Shown here piece after piece: positions 47,291 to 55,236 of a stretch of 64,000 nt of DNA. The notes below the pieces were generated by a model. It did not search any database and was not told the origin of the DNA. It saw only the letters and a program-made list of their open reading frames with translations. The first letter of the stretch is position 1. Every line of letters starts with the position of its first letter. The translations under genes were made by a program, and so were the position numbers. The DNA is from Nocardioides baekrokdamisoli (GTDB taxonomy: Bacteria; Actinomycetota; Actinomycetes; Propionibacteriales; Nocardioidaceae), in the NCBI RefSeq assembly GCF_003945325.1, contig NZ_AP019307.1, forward strand, positions 2,728,001 to 2,792,000. The letters run 5' to 3'.

Positions 47291-47914
47291 TCAGTGGAAG
47301 CGGACGCCCCGGACGAGGCGATCAACCTCCGTGGCAAGGCCCGGCGAGCCGGAGGCGTTGTAACAGACGTCGATGTCGAACTCGGAGAGCGATCCTGCGG
47401 GGCTGCGTCCCGGGGTCGGCGGGTACGCCTTCAGGGTTTCGGTCGCAGTGGCGCCTGCCGGACAGTCCTGGGTGGCTGCGTACACCTTGATCTCGACGCG
47501 CTGGCCGTCGACGACGGTGTCGGTCCGCCCCGCACGGTTGTTCGGAACGAACTGGCTCCCGCTGACCGTCACGATGACGCCGCCGGGGGAGAGAGTGGAG
47601 ATCGGGCCGCGGCAGGAGACTGCCGTGACGCCACCCGACTTCGTCGTCACGCACGGGTTGTGCGGAGTCTGGTTGGTGAAGTACCCCACCGTTCCCCACG
47701 GAGCAGGCGTCGGCGGCGGTGGTGGGACGAAGCGCCACGCTCTCGGGTGCTGCACGCTCGCGGCGGTGAACGTATTGAAGGGAGTGGTCGTCCAACCCGC
47801 TGGCGTGACCGTGACAACCGGTGTGCTCGTGGTGTGCGCAGAAGGCGATGGCGAGCCGCAGCCGCTGACGGCCAACGCGAGGAGCGATCCGCTCAGGAGA
47901 AGACAACGATTCAT
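47291..47914 (-). CDS. Secreted lipoprotein, unknown function
   Basis: A 207-residue lipoprotein. The signal peptide MNRCLLLSGSLLALAVSGC ends in a lipobox with Cys19, followed by a Ser/Thr/Pro-rich linker. The mature domain has four further cysteines (NPCVTTK, VSCRG, QDCPAG, DVCYN), likely two disulfides. Start ATG 47914 has GGAGG seven bases upstream. I recognise no family. It is an exported, membrane-anchored protein with no operon partner. Confidence 0.78.
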   Translation of the reverse strand: MNRCLLLSGSLLALAVSGCGSPSPSAHTTSTPVVTVTPAGWTTTPFNTFTAASVQHPRAWRFVPPPPPTPAPWGTVGYFTNQTPHNPCVTTKSGGVTAVSCRGPISTLSPGGVIVTVSGSQFVPNNRAGRTDTVVDGQRVEIKVYAATQDCPAGATATETLKAYPPTPGRSPAGSLSEFDIDVCYNASGSPGLATEVDRLVRGVRFH

Positions 47915-48044
47915 GATTCCTCCGGTGCAGATCATGCGGGTACAAGCCTAGGACGCCGTATGAGGATGCCTTCGTTCCATCGCGGGCTGTCCAACTCGAT
48001 CCGCCCACCCGCAACCGGCTTCGCGCAACGGGCAGACTGGGGTC

Positions 48045-48278
48045 ATGGTGAGCGCCCTCCTGTCCGTGACGTTCGCGTGCGGAGTGGTCATCGCGGTCTC
48101 GCATGTCCTCAACCGCAGCTTCGTCGCGCCGGTCTATGACGTGGTCGCGAATCTCCTGGCGTTCGTGTGCGCTGCGTCCGCGTCGGCCCTGCTTCACCAC
48201 TGGCTTCCCGCAGCACTGTCGGTGGCGGCAGTGGCGTGCTGGCTCGTGCTCGCCCGGCGTACCGCTGCAGCTCTCTGA
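48045..48278 (+). CDS. Small membrane protein
   Basis: A 77-residue hydrophobic protein with two or three predicted transmembrane helices (about 4-20, 32-50 and 52-70) and a basic C-terminus. Its family is not recognised. It is 31 bases upstream of a doxX gene in the same direction, which suggests co-expression. Confidence 0.55.
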   Translation: MVSALLSVTFACGVVIAVSHVLNRSFVAPVYDVVANLLAFVCAASASALLHHWLPAALSVAAVACWLVLARRTAAAL

Positions 48279-48309
48279 TCGACCACCTCAATCTCTGACC
48301 GGAGCACAC

Positions 48310-48681
48310 ATGAACACCATCCTCTGGATCGGCGCGGGAATCCTCGCGTCGGCATTCCTGGCCGCAGGCCTGACGAAGGCCACGCAGCCGAAGGAGAAGC
48401 TCGCGCCGAACATGGCGTGGGTGGAGGACTACTCGTCCCGAGCCGTACGCCTCATCGGCATCGCGGAGATCGTCGGTGCGGTGGGGCTGATCCTGCCGGC
48501 GGCAGTGAGGGTAGCCGTCTGGCTCACACCGCTTGCAGCGGCAGCCCTCGCCGTGACGATGCTCCTCGGAGCGGCCGCGCACGTACGCCGCGGCGAGATC
48601 GCGCTCGCCATCCCGTCCGGTGTCCTCTTCGTCCTCACCGCAGCGGTCGCGATCCTGCGATTCGGTCCGTACGCCTTCTGA
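48310..48681 (+). CDS. DoxX family membrane protein
   Basis: A 123-residue protein with four transmembrane helices and the DoxX-family pattern: ASAFLAAGLTKATQP near the N-terminus, RLIGIAEIVGAVGLILP (about 48-64) and GEIALAIPSGVLFVLTA. DoxX-like proteins occur in the membrane with roles in redox and stress responses. Here the start ATG follows GGAG. No steroid connection is evident. Confidence 0.82.
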   Translation: MNTILWIGAGILASAFLAAGLTKATQPKEKLAPNMAWVEDYSSRAVRLIGIAEIVGAVGLILPAAVRVAVWLTPLAAAALAVTMLLGAAAHVRRGEIALAIPSGVLFVLTAAVAILRFGPYAF

Positions 48682-48710
48682 GATCCGGACGACGGCCGTA
48701 GTGTCAAGGC

Positions 48711-48932
48711 GTGCTGGAGATCCGCCCCAACTGCGAGCGCTGCGATCGCGACCTCAAGCCGGATGCGGTCGCGTACATCTGCACCTTTGAGTGCACCTGG
48801 TGCCCCTCGTGCGTGGACGGGTTCGAGGGCCGACGGTGCCCGAACTGCAACGGCAATCTCGAACGGCGCCCGATCCGGCCGGCAGCCTTGTTGGCGCAGC
48901 ATCCGGCCAGCACGGTACGCGTCACAAGTTGA
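48711..48932 (+). CDS. DUF1272 zinc-ribbon protein
   Basis: A 73-residue protein with cysteine pairs CERC, CTFEC/CPSC and CPNC; the opening LEIRPNCERCDRDL is the signature of DUF1272. It probably binds one or two zinc ions. Starts at GTG. Function unknown, but the family is widespread as a stand-alone gene. Confidence 0.8.
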   Translation: MLEIRPNCERCDRDLKPDAVAYICTFECTWCPSCVDGFEGRRCPNCNGNLERRPIRPAALLAQHPASTVRVTS

Positions 48933-48954
48933 GCCGGCCGGTTAGGGTCCAGGA

Positions 48955-49431
48955 GTGCCGAGTTTCATCCCCACGCCATCCGACGATCCCGTATCCGAGC
49001 GCCTGCTCACCGCGTACTTCACCTCACGCGCACTCGGGTTCACGACGCACCCGGACGGCTACCGGATCACCCACCCCGACCCGGCGTGGTTCACGCCGCC
49101 GGCTGGGGTGTTCCTTGTCGTGGAGGACGACGACGGGCGCCCGGTCGGTTGCGGTGGCGTCCGGCGCATCGACGACATCGACGAGGCCACCACGTACGAG
49201 ATCAAGCACCTGTGGCTCGATCCGGAGACACGCGGACGGGGCTGGTCCCGGCCGCTGATGACGGAGCTCGAGCAGCAGGCCCGGGGGTTCGGGGCGGAGC
49301 TGATGGTGCTCGACACGAACGAGTCGTTGACCGCCGCCCAACACCTCTACCGATCCTCGGGTTATGAGGAGACAACGGCGTACAACCTCAACAAGAACGC
49401 CACCCACTGGTTCCGGAAACGCCTCGACTGA
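48955..49431 (+). CDS. GNAT-family N-acetyltransferase
   Basis: A 158-residue GNAT protein. The acetyl-CoA site is visible as LWLDPETRGRGWSRPLM (the R-G-R-G-W motif, about residues 83-98) with the following VLDTNESLTAAQHLYRSSGY. Substrate unknown. Starts at GTG, 22 bases after the DUF1272 gene. Confidence 0.8.
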   Translation: MPSFIPTPSDDPVSERLLTAYFTSRALGFTTHPDGYRITHPDPAWFTPPAGVFLVVEDDDGRPVGCGGVRRIDDIDEATTYEIKHLWLDPETRGRGWSRPLMTELEQQARGFGAELMVLDTNESLTAAQHLYRSSGYEETTAYNLNKNATHWFRKRLD

Positions 49432-49574
49432 GTGCTCGACCACCACCCGAAAGCCAGCGGCCACGCAACGTTCATCGGGGCATCCTCGGGACGTAAGCCG
49501 TACCCACGAGGCTCGGTGTGGCTCCTGGCGTGGAGCTCCCCGAAGCGCGGCTCCGGGGTCTCGGGAGGAGCATC

Positions 49575-51389
49575 ATGATTCGTCGTTTGATTCCGGGCGC
49601 CGCTGCAGCCGTTGTTGCCGCTGGCCTGCTGGTCATCTCGTCGCCGGCAGCCCCGCCGGCGCTCGCCGCAGTGAGCGGCAACCTGATCGTCAACCCGGGT
49701 GCCGAGAGCGGCGAGTGCAGCGTCAACGGCCTCCAGGGCGAGACCCTTCCTGGCTGGACGATCACGAACGGCATGCCGACCAACGTCTGCTACGGAACTG
49801 CCGGTGGCTTCCCGACGAGTACGACGCCCGGGGCGCCGAGTCGCGGGAACACGTTCTTCGCCGGCGGTGGCACTGGCAACGCGACCATGGAGCAGTCGGT
49901 CGACGTGTCGTCCGCCGCCACCGCCATCGATGCCGGCGGGGTGACGTACAACCTCTCCGGCTGGCTCGGCGGATGGTCGAGCCAGAATGACACCGCCGGA
50001 GTGCAGGCGACGTTCCTGAACGCCTCCGGGACGAGCGTGGGCACCGCGCAACTTGCGGCGGTGACGGCGTCGGATCGCGGCAACACGACCGAGTTCCTGC
50101 AGCGCACCGCCACGGCTGCCGTCCCGGCAGGCACGCGTACGGTCCGCGTCGACGTCAACTACGTCTGGTCGGGCGGCAGCACCACCGACGGGTACGTCGA
50201 CAACCTGTCCCTGACGCTGTCCACCACGGTCACGCAGCCCACGCTGAGCGCGCCGGCCTCGTCGGTGCCCGGCTTCGACCACGTGTTCCTCATCTACATG
50301 GAGAACGAGAACGGCTTCCAGCAGTCGGTCGACGGGAACAACTACATCTACGGCAACGCGGCGGCGCCGTACATCAACAACACCCTGGTGCCGATGGGTA
50401 CGCGGCTCAACAACCTCTACGGCACCACGCATCCCAGCGACCCGAACTATCTCGCTCTGGCGGGCGGGTCGGTGTCCGGTCAGACGAGCAACCCGGCGGT
50501 GGGCAGTGTCAACGCGACCAACCTCGCCGACCGTGCAGAGGCGGCTGGCAAGACCTGGAAGGCGTACAACCAGGGTGCGAACGGCACCTGCGACCTGACC
50601 ACCCACGGGTCCACGTACCCCGACGACGAACCGTTCACCCTCTACAACGATGTCGCGAACAACAGCACCCGTTGCAACAGCCACATCATGCCGCTGACGC
50701 AGCTGTCGACGGATCTCTCCTCAGCCTCCACCACGCCGAACTTCTCGTGGATCGCTGCCGACGACTACTACGACATGGAGGCTGGCGGCATCGCACCCGG
50801 TGACACGTGGTTGAGCCAGACGCTGCCGACGATCTTCAACTCACCAGCCTGGAAGACGCAGCGTTCGCTGCTGATCGTCACCTGGGACGAGGGCTACACG
50901 AAGTCGTACGGACCGAATTACCCCAACGAGGTCGCCGGCGTCATGATCGGCTCGCCCGGGACGGTGAAGGCTGGTGCGACCAGCACGACGCGCTACAACC
51001 AGTACAGCATCGGCCGGACGATCGAGAACGCGCTCGGGCTCTCCCCGATGACCCCGAACGACACGTACGCGCAGCCGATCAACGACGTCTGGGGTCAGTC
51101 GACCAGCCCGACGCTCAGCACGACCACGCCGTCGGTCACGAACGGATCCTCGATCACGTTCAACTACACGACGCCTGCCGCGACGAACAGTTCGACCAAC
51201 TGGGTCGGGATCTACAAGCAGGGGAACACGCCGGGCAATCAGGCTTCCACCGACTGGAAATACACCGCCGGCACCAGCGGCTCGGTCACCTTCACGGCCA
51301 ACTACGGGCCCGGGACCTATCAGGTCTACTACCTGTACAACGACGGCTACACCGTGCTCGCAGGTCCGATCACGGTCACGCTCAACTAG
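49575..51389 (+). CDS. Secreted phosphoesterase (phospholipase C/acid phosphatase family)
   Basis: A 604-residue exported protein. There is a Sec signal peptide (hydrophobic about 6-30, cleavage near ALA). Next is a beta-sandwich of DUF642 or carbohydrate-binding type (NLIVNPGAESGECSVNG, about 40-230). The phosphoesterase domain (about 235-510) has FDHVFLIYMENENGF, the metal-site region YGTTHPSDPNYLALAGGS, and TWDEGYTKSYGPN. The C-terminal ~90 residues are a beta domain (STNWVGIYKQGN). The family includes acid phosphatases and phospholipases C. GGGAGGAG precedes the ATG. It stands alone; phosphate or phospholipid scavenging is likely. Confidence 0.85.
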   Translation: MIRRLIPGAAAAVVAAGLLVISSPAAPPALAAVSGNLIVNPGAESGECSVNGLQGETLPGWTITNGMPTNVCYGTAGGFPTSTTPGAPSRGNTFFAGGGTGNATMEQSVDVSSAATAIDAGGVTYNLSGWLGGWSSQNDTAGVQATFLNASGTSVGTAQLAAVTASDRGNTTEFLQRTATAAVPAGTRTVRVDVNYVWSGGSTTDGYVDNLSLTLSTTVTQPTLSAPASSVPGFDHVFLIYMENENGFQQSVDGNNYIYGNAAAPYINNTLVPMGTRLNNLYGTTHPSDPNYLALAGGSVSGQTSNPAVGSVNATNLADRAEAAGKTWKAYNQGANGTCDLTTHGSTYPDDEPFTLYNDVANNSTRCNSHIMPLTQLSTDLSSASTTPNFSWIAADDYYDMEAGGIAPGDTWLSQTLPTIFNSPAWKTQRSLLIVTWDEGYTKSYGPNYPNEVAGVMIGSPGTVKAGATSTTRYNQYSIGRTIENALGLSPMTPNDTYAQPINDVWGQSTSPTLSTTTPSVTNGSSITFNYTTPAATNSSTNWVGIYKQGNTPGNQASTDWKYTAGTSGSVTFTANYGPGTYQVYYLYNDGYTVLAGPITVTLN

Positions 51390-52474
51390 CAGCGGGGCGC
51401 CAGATGCCTCGGGGCCGCCGGCAGCCGCACGCTGACGTGTAGCCCGCCGCCCGGGCGCGGGCGCAGTGTGAGGGTGCCGTTGTGTGCCTCGGCGATGCGC
51501 TGGACGACAGCGAGCCCGAGTCCGACGCCCGCCTGGTCGTGGTGGACCCGTTCGGTTCCTCGGTGGAAGGGCTCGGTGAGTTGGGCCACCACGTGCGGAT
51601 CGACGAGCGGTCCGGTGTTCTCGACGACGAATTCCACATGAGTGGGGTGCGTACTCGTGGCGATCTGTACGGTGCCGTGCTTGGGGAGATTGTGCACGAT
51701 CGCGTTGTGGATGAGGTTGACGGCCAGTTGGGTGATCAGCGCCGCCGACCCCGAGGTGTACGCGGCGTCCGTCGAGGCTTCGATGCGGATACCGTTCCTC
51801 GCCGCGACGGGAAGAAGGGCTTCCACTGCTTCGTCGGATGCAAGCGACAGGTCCACCACCTCAGAGGTGAATGCCCCCTGTTCGGCCCGGCTCAGCAGGA
51901 GGAGAGCCTCGGTGAGTTCGATGGCTCGGTTGTTCACCGACTGCAGACGTTCCAGGAATTCGTCACCCACCGCCGCTGGGTCCCTGCGAGCCACTTCGAG
52001 CATCGTCCTCGTGATGGCGAGGGGCGTACGCAACTCGTGCGAGGCGTTGGCTGCGAAACGCTGCTGTTCGGCCACATGGTCTTCAAGACGGGCGAGCATG
52101 ATGTCGAAGGCGTCGGCCAACTCCCGGAACTCATCGCGCGGGCCTTCCAACGCGATCCGATGGGTCAGCGATCCCGCCGAGGCGAGTCGGGTGGCTTCGG
52201 CGATTCGGTTCAGGGGAGCGAGCATGCGGCCGGCGAGGAGCCAGCCTCCGCTGAGCCCGAAGAGCAGCAGGAACCCCAGAGCCGTGGCCGCGAACGGTGC
52301 CGCCTGTCGGACGAGGATCGTCTTGTAGCCCGGGATGAAGATCAGCCCGTTGTGGCGGGCGTGGATGAGGAACTCCCAGGCGGCGAGCAGCAGGATGGCT
52401 CCGGCGACCATGAGGAAGCCGGCGTAGCTGAGGGTCAGTTTGAGGCGGGCGCTGAGGCCCCACGACCTAGTCAC
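51386..52474 (-). CDS. Two-component sensor histidine kinase
   Basis: A 362-residue kinase with two transmembrane helices (about 15-33 and 58-78) separated by a short ~24-residue external loop. A HAMP domain (about 80-132), HisKA with the phospho-acceptor in FAANASHELRTPLA (about residue 146), and an HATPase domain (N box NLIHNAIVH, G box GVGLGLAVV) follow. The short loop suggests sensing in the membrane, as in cell-wall-stress kinases and VanS types. It overlaps the response regulator by eight bases and converges with the phosphoesterase. Confidence 0.88.
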   Translation of the reverse strand: MTRSWGLSARLKLTLSYAGFLMVAGAILLLAAWEFLIHARHNGLIFIPGYKTILVRQAAPFAATALGFLLLFGLSGGWLLAGRMLAPLNRIAEATRLASAGSLTHRIALEGPRDEFRELADAFDIMLARLEDHVAEQQRFAANASHELRTPLAITRTMLEVARRDPAAVGDEFLERLQSVNNRAIELTEALLLLSRAEQGAFTSEVVDLSLASDEAVEALLPVAARNGIRIEASTDAAYTSGSAALITQLAVNLIHNAIVHNLPKHGTVQIATSTHPTHVEFVVENTGPLVDPHVVAQLTEPFHRGTERVHHDQAGVGLGLAVVQRIAEAHNGTLTLRPRPGGGLHVSVRLPAAPRHLAPRC

Positions 52475-53150
52475 CGGGCGACCGCTCGAGGGCCACGTCG
52501 ATCCGGTAGCCGACGCCGGGAATCGTGGCGATCAGCCACGGTTCGCCCAGGCGTTTGCGAAGCGCGGAGACGGTGATCCGTACGGCGTTGGTGAAGGGAT
52601 CGGCGTTCTCATCCCAGGCGCGCTCGAGGAGTTCCTCCGCACTGATCACGCCGCCTTCGGCCCCGACGAGGACTTCGAGTACGGCGAACTGCTTGCGGGT
52701 CAACGCGACGTACCTGCCGTCTCTGTAGACCTCGCGACGGAACGGGTCGAGGCGGAGCCCGGCGATCTCGCGTACCGGAGGCCGACTGTGCGCGCGGCGG
52801 CGATCGAGGGCCCGCAGCCGCAGTACCAGTTCCTGGAGTTCGAACGGCTTCGTCAGATAGTCGTCCGCACCGAGTTCGAAGCCCGAGGCCTTGTCGTCCA
52901 ACCGATCTGCGGCGGTCAGCATCAGGATCGGCATGCCGGTCCCGGAGGCGACGATGCGGCCGGCGACCTCATCGCCCGAAGGGCCCGGAATGTCCCGATC
53001 GAGCACGGCGATGTCGTAACTGTTGACCGACAACATCTCCAAGGCGGTGTCACCGTCTCCGGCGACGTCGGCTGCGATCGCCTCAAGGCGCAGTCCGTCA
53101 CGGATCGCGTTCGCCAGCAGCGGCTCATCCTCGACGACCAATACGCGCAC
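52467..53150 (-). CDS. OmpR/PhoB-family response regulator
   Basis: A 227-residue regulator. The receiver domain has VVEDEP, the phospho-acceptor Asp in AVLDRDIPG (about residue 51), and LTKPF (Lys about 100); the C-terminal winged helix has TRKQFAVLEVLV and NAVRITVSALRKRL. I start at GTG 53150 (VRVLVVEDEP); a longer frame reads through the promoter region. It is coupled to the kinase. The CATATCG direct repeats just upstream are a plausible binding site that would also serve the divergent vanY-vanZ-like genes. Confidence 0.88.
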   Translation of the reverse strand: MRVLVVEDEPLLANAIRDGLRLEAIAADVAGDGDTALEMLSVNSYDIAVLDRDIPGPSGDEVAGRIVASGTGMPILMLTAADRLDDKASGFELGADDYLTKPFELQELVLRLRALDRRRAHSRPPVREIAGLRLDPFRREVYRDGRYVALTRKQFAVLEVLVGAEGGVISAEELLERAWDENADPFTNAVRITVSALRKRLGEPWLIATIPGVGYRIDVALERSPGD

Positions 53151-53172
53151 GGTCCGATCGTAGGGAACCCGG

Positions 53173-53190
53173 CATATCGCCGACATATCG
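53173..53190. promoter_or_regulatory. Candidate OmpR-type binding site: CATATCG direct repeat
   Basis: CATATCG occurs at 53173-53179 and 53184-53190, 11 bp apart (one helical turn), the usual spacing for tandem binding by OmpR/PhoB regulators. It lies between the response regulator and the divergent peptidase gene. Confidence 0.6.
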
Positions 53191-53237
53191 AAAACTGCAT
53201 ACCCCCCGACAACAGGCGTCCGCGTTGACTCGCTGCC

Positions 53238-53867
53238 ATGACCAAACACGCGGCAGGTTCCCGCAAAAGGCAGCGCCCCCGCGGCGCCACCGTTGCAGCC
53301 GTCCTCGGAGTGGCCATCGCGCTGGGCGCCCTGGGGTACGCGACGGTGGTCTCGGTTCCCAGCCTCGCCTCATCGGCGCGGAGCGAGTCGGGACTGACCG
53401 ACACGGGCGGACTGAGCGCCGCCGACGGAGTCATTCCCGGCACGGTCAGCATTTTCAACGAGACGTACGCCGGCATCACCCACCTCAAGCCCGACATGCT
53501 GGCGTCCCTGCGCAAAGCCGCCAAGGCGGCCGGCGACGAGGGCATCGAGATCGATGTCACCAGTGGTTGGCGTTCGAAGGCGTACCAGCAGAAGCTCTTC
53601 AACCAGGGCATCAAGGAGTACGGATCCGAGCAAGCGGCCGCTCAGTGGGTGGCCCGTCCGGGCACGTCGATCCATGAGGCAGGGGACGCAGTCGACGTCA
53701 GCGGCTCCGGGGCGCAGGCGTGGTTGGTGCAGAACGGGCGGTTGTACGGCCTGTGCCAGATGTACGCCAATGAGCCGTGGCACTTCGAATGGCGGCCGGC
53801 GGCCATCGAGAGCGGTTGCCCGGAGATCTACACCAACCCCGGCCAGGACCCGAGGCTCGCGCAATGA
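53238..53867 (+). CDS. VanY-like D-Ala-D-Ala carboxypeptidase (peptidase M15)
   Basis: A 209-residue membrane-anchored M15 peptidase. There is an N-terminal transmembrane anchor or signal (about 17-37). The catalytic domain has SGWRSKAYQQ, zinc ligands in SIHEAGDAVDV (His and Asp, about residues 145-152) and the third ligand in EPWHFEWR (about 180). It trims the terminal D-Ala from peptidoglycan pentapeptides. It is coupled by ATGA to a VanZ-like gene and divergent from a two-component system, an arrangement like the accessory part of glycopeptide-resistance clusters. No vanH, vanA or vanX genes are present. Confidence 0.85.
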   Translation: MTKHAAGSRKRQRPRGATVAAVLGVAIALGALGYATVVSVPSLASSARSESGLTDTGGLSAADGVIPGTVSIFNETYAGITHLKPDMLASLRKAAKAAGDEGIEIDVTSGWRSKAYQQKLFNQGIKEYGSEQAAAQWVARPGTSIHEAGDAVDVSGSGAQAWLVQNGRLYGLCQMYANEPWHFEWRPAAIESGCPEIYTNPGQDPRLAQ

Positions 53868-54451
53868 TCTGGGCGGAGGTAGCGGCGCGGATGTCTCCGA
53901 TGGACGGCTGCGCCTGGTTCCTGACGTTCAGCGGCGCAGTGACCACGGCGGTCGTCGTGGCTCCCTTCCTGCCCGTGCTGATGTGCCTGCTGGCCGCCAT
54001 CCGCAGGCTCCGCGGCCGCGCACCTGGAGCGGCCTTGCGTACCGCGGTGCTGGATGTGGGCCTGATCTACGCGACGGTCGTGCCGATCTGGCTCACGATG
54101 GTTCCCGGAGGTCATCCAGGGCTCGTCGTCCATCCGTGGACCGACATCCCGACGATGCCGCACGACGCACTCCTGGGAAACCTGCTGCTCCTGGCCGGGA
54201 TCGGGTTCTTCGTGCCGATGCGCTTCCGTCTGATGTCCTCGGTGACACTCACGACCTTGCTGGCCATGGCGATCTCGTGCGCCATCGAGACGTGCCAGTA
54301 CGTATTGCCCATCGGTCGCGTCGCCTCGATCGACGATGTCATTCTCAACACGAGCGGTGCGGCCGTCGCCGCGATCCTCGCCGTACCGTGGTGGGCGAGG
54401 CGACCGTGGGCCCGTTCGGTGCCGGCACATGTGTTCCTGCCGTCGGTCTGA
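53864..54451 (+). CDS. VanZ-like membrane protein
   Basis: A 195-residue protein with about five transmembrane helices. The VanZ-family signature is visible in the C-terminal half: GNLLLLAGIGFFVPMRF, then AISCAIETCQYVLPIGRVASIDDVILNTSGA. VanZ proteins protect against lipoglycopeptides such as teicoplanin by an unknown mechanism. The start ATG overlaps the stop of the VanY-like gene (ATGA). The function here is inferred from family and pairing. Confidence 0.83.
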   Translation: MIWAEVAARMSPMDGCAWFLTFSGAVTTAVVVAPFLPVLMCLLAAIRRLRGRAPGAALRTAVLDVGLIYATVVPIWLTMVPGGHPGLVVHPWTDIPTMPHDALLGNLLLLAGIGFFVPMRFRLMSSVTLTTLLAMAISCAIETCQYVLPIGRVASIDDVILNTSGAAVAAILAVPWWARRPWARSVPAHVFLPSV

Positions 54452-54487
54452 CTGCCGACGACGGCGACGCTCAAGTGATGGAGTCGG

Positions 54488-54868
54488 CTAACGGGCGAAT
54501 GTGCGCAGGAACGCCACGCCGTCGGCGGTGACACCGGCGTGGACCTGATTCGCCATCGTGATTGCCGCGGCCCGGTCGGCGGCTCTCATTCGGCAATGCT
54601 CGCCGCTGTCGGCCTCGATGTCCACGACCCAGCGATCGCGCAGTAGGTGCTTCTGGATCAGGCCCGGCGCGTACGTGTAGTCGACGTATGTCCCCACGGG
54701 ATTCGTGAGCACGGCCGGCGGTCCCCAGGAGCGCTGCCACCGCCGAAGTCTGTCGACGGCGGGCTCCACCCGGATCGTGACTCGTACGTGGTCCGGTCCG
54801 AGGGCGTCGGGCAGCTCTCCAGCGCCCGGCGAGACAACCGAGTACGGAGTCGGGTCGTCGGAGCTCAC
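54488..54868 (-). CDS. Hypothetical protein
   Basis: A ~126-residue protein without a recognised domain; it has mixed alpha/beta composition with VRVTIRVEPAVDRLRRW and WVVDIEADSGEHCRMRAADRAAAITMA. I use GTG 54868; TTG 54880 is an alternative start. It converges with the vanZ-like gene and is divergent from a small membrane protein. Not essential to any pathway seen here. Confidence 0.55.
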   Translation of the reverse strand: MSSDDPTPYSVVSPGAGELPDALGPDHVRVTIRVEPAVDRLRRWQRSWGPPAVLTNPVGTYVDYTYAPGLIQKHLLRDRWVVDIEADSGEHCRMRAADRAAAITMANQVHAGVTADGVAFLRTFAR

Positions 54869-54914
54869 CGATGTAGTCAATCAGGGCGGTGGGCGAGTCG
54901 GCTACCGTCGCGGT

Positions 54915-55136
54915 ATGCGGCACCGGCTCCTGGTTCGAGTGGTGCTGATTGCAGCCAGTTGGTGCGTCGGCGCGCTGGTGGCGAAGGTCGGGTTGTGGTG
55001 GTCCGACCATTACCCGAAGAGTCCGACGATCGAACTCTGGTACCAGGTCCTGATCTTCTTTTCGTTAGCGGTGGCCGTCGGCGGATCCACGCTGGCCATC
55101 CGGGCAACCAGGCGCCATCGAAATTCGATGAATTGA
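54915..55136 (+). CDS. Small membrane protein
   Basis: A 73-residue protein with two transmembrane helices (about 7-25 and 42-60) and a basic C-terminus ending RATRRHRNSMN. No family recognised. It ends 100 bases before the cholesterol oxidase gene. Confidence 0.5.
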   Translation: MRHRLLVRVVLIAASWCVGALVAKVGLWWSDHYPKSPTIELWYQVLIFFSLAVAVGGSTLAIRATRRHRNSMN

Positions 55137-55236
55137 TCCGTGTTCGGACGTACGTGAATTGAAAAGAGGTGTCTTCCGGGAGTTCTGGCGCGGTGCTAGG
55201 TTCCAGCGAGGGGCGGGCTTCCTGGAGGAGACACGA

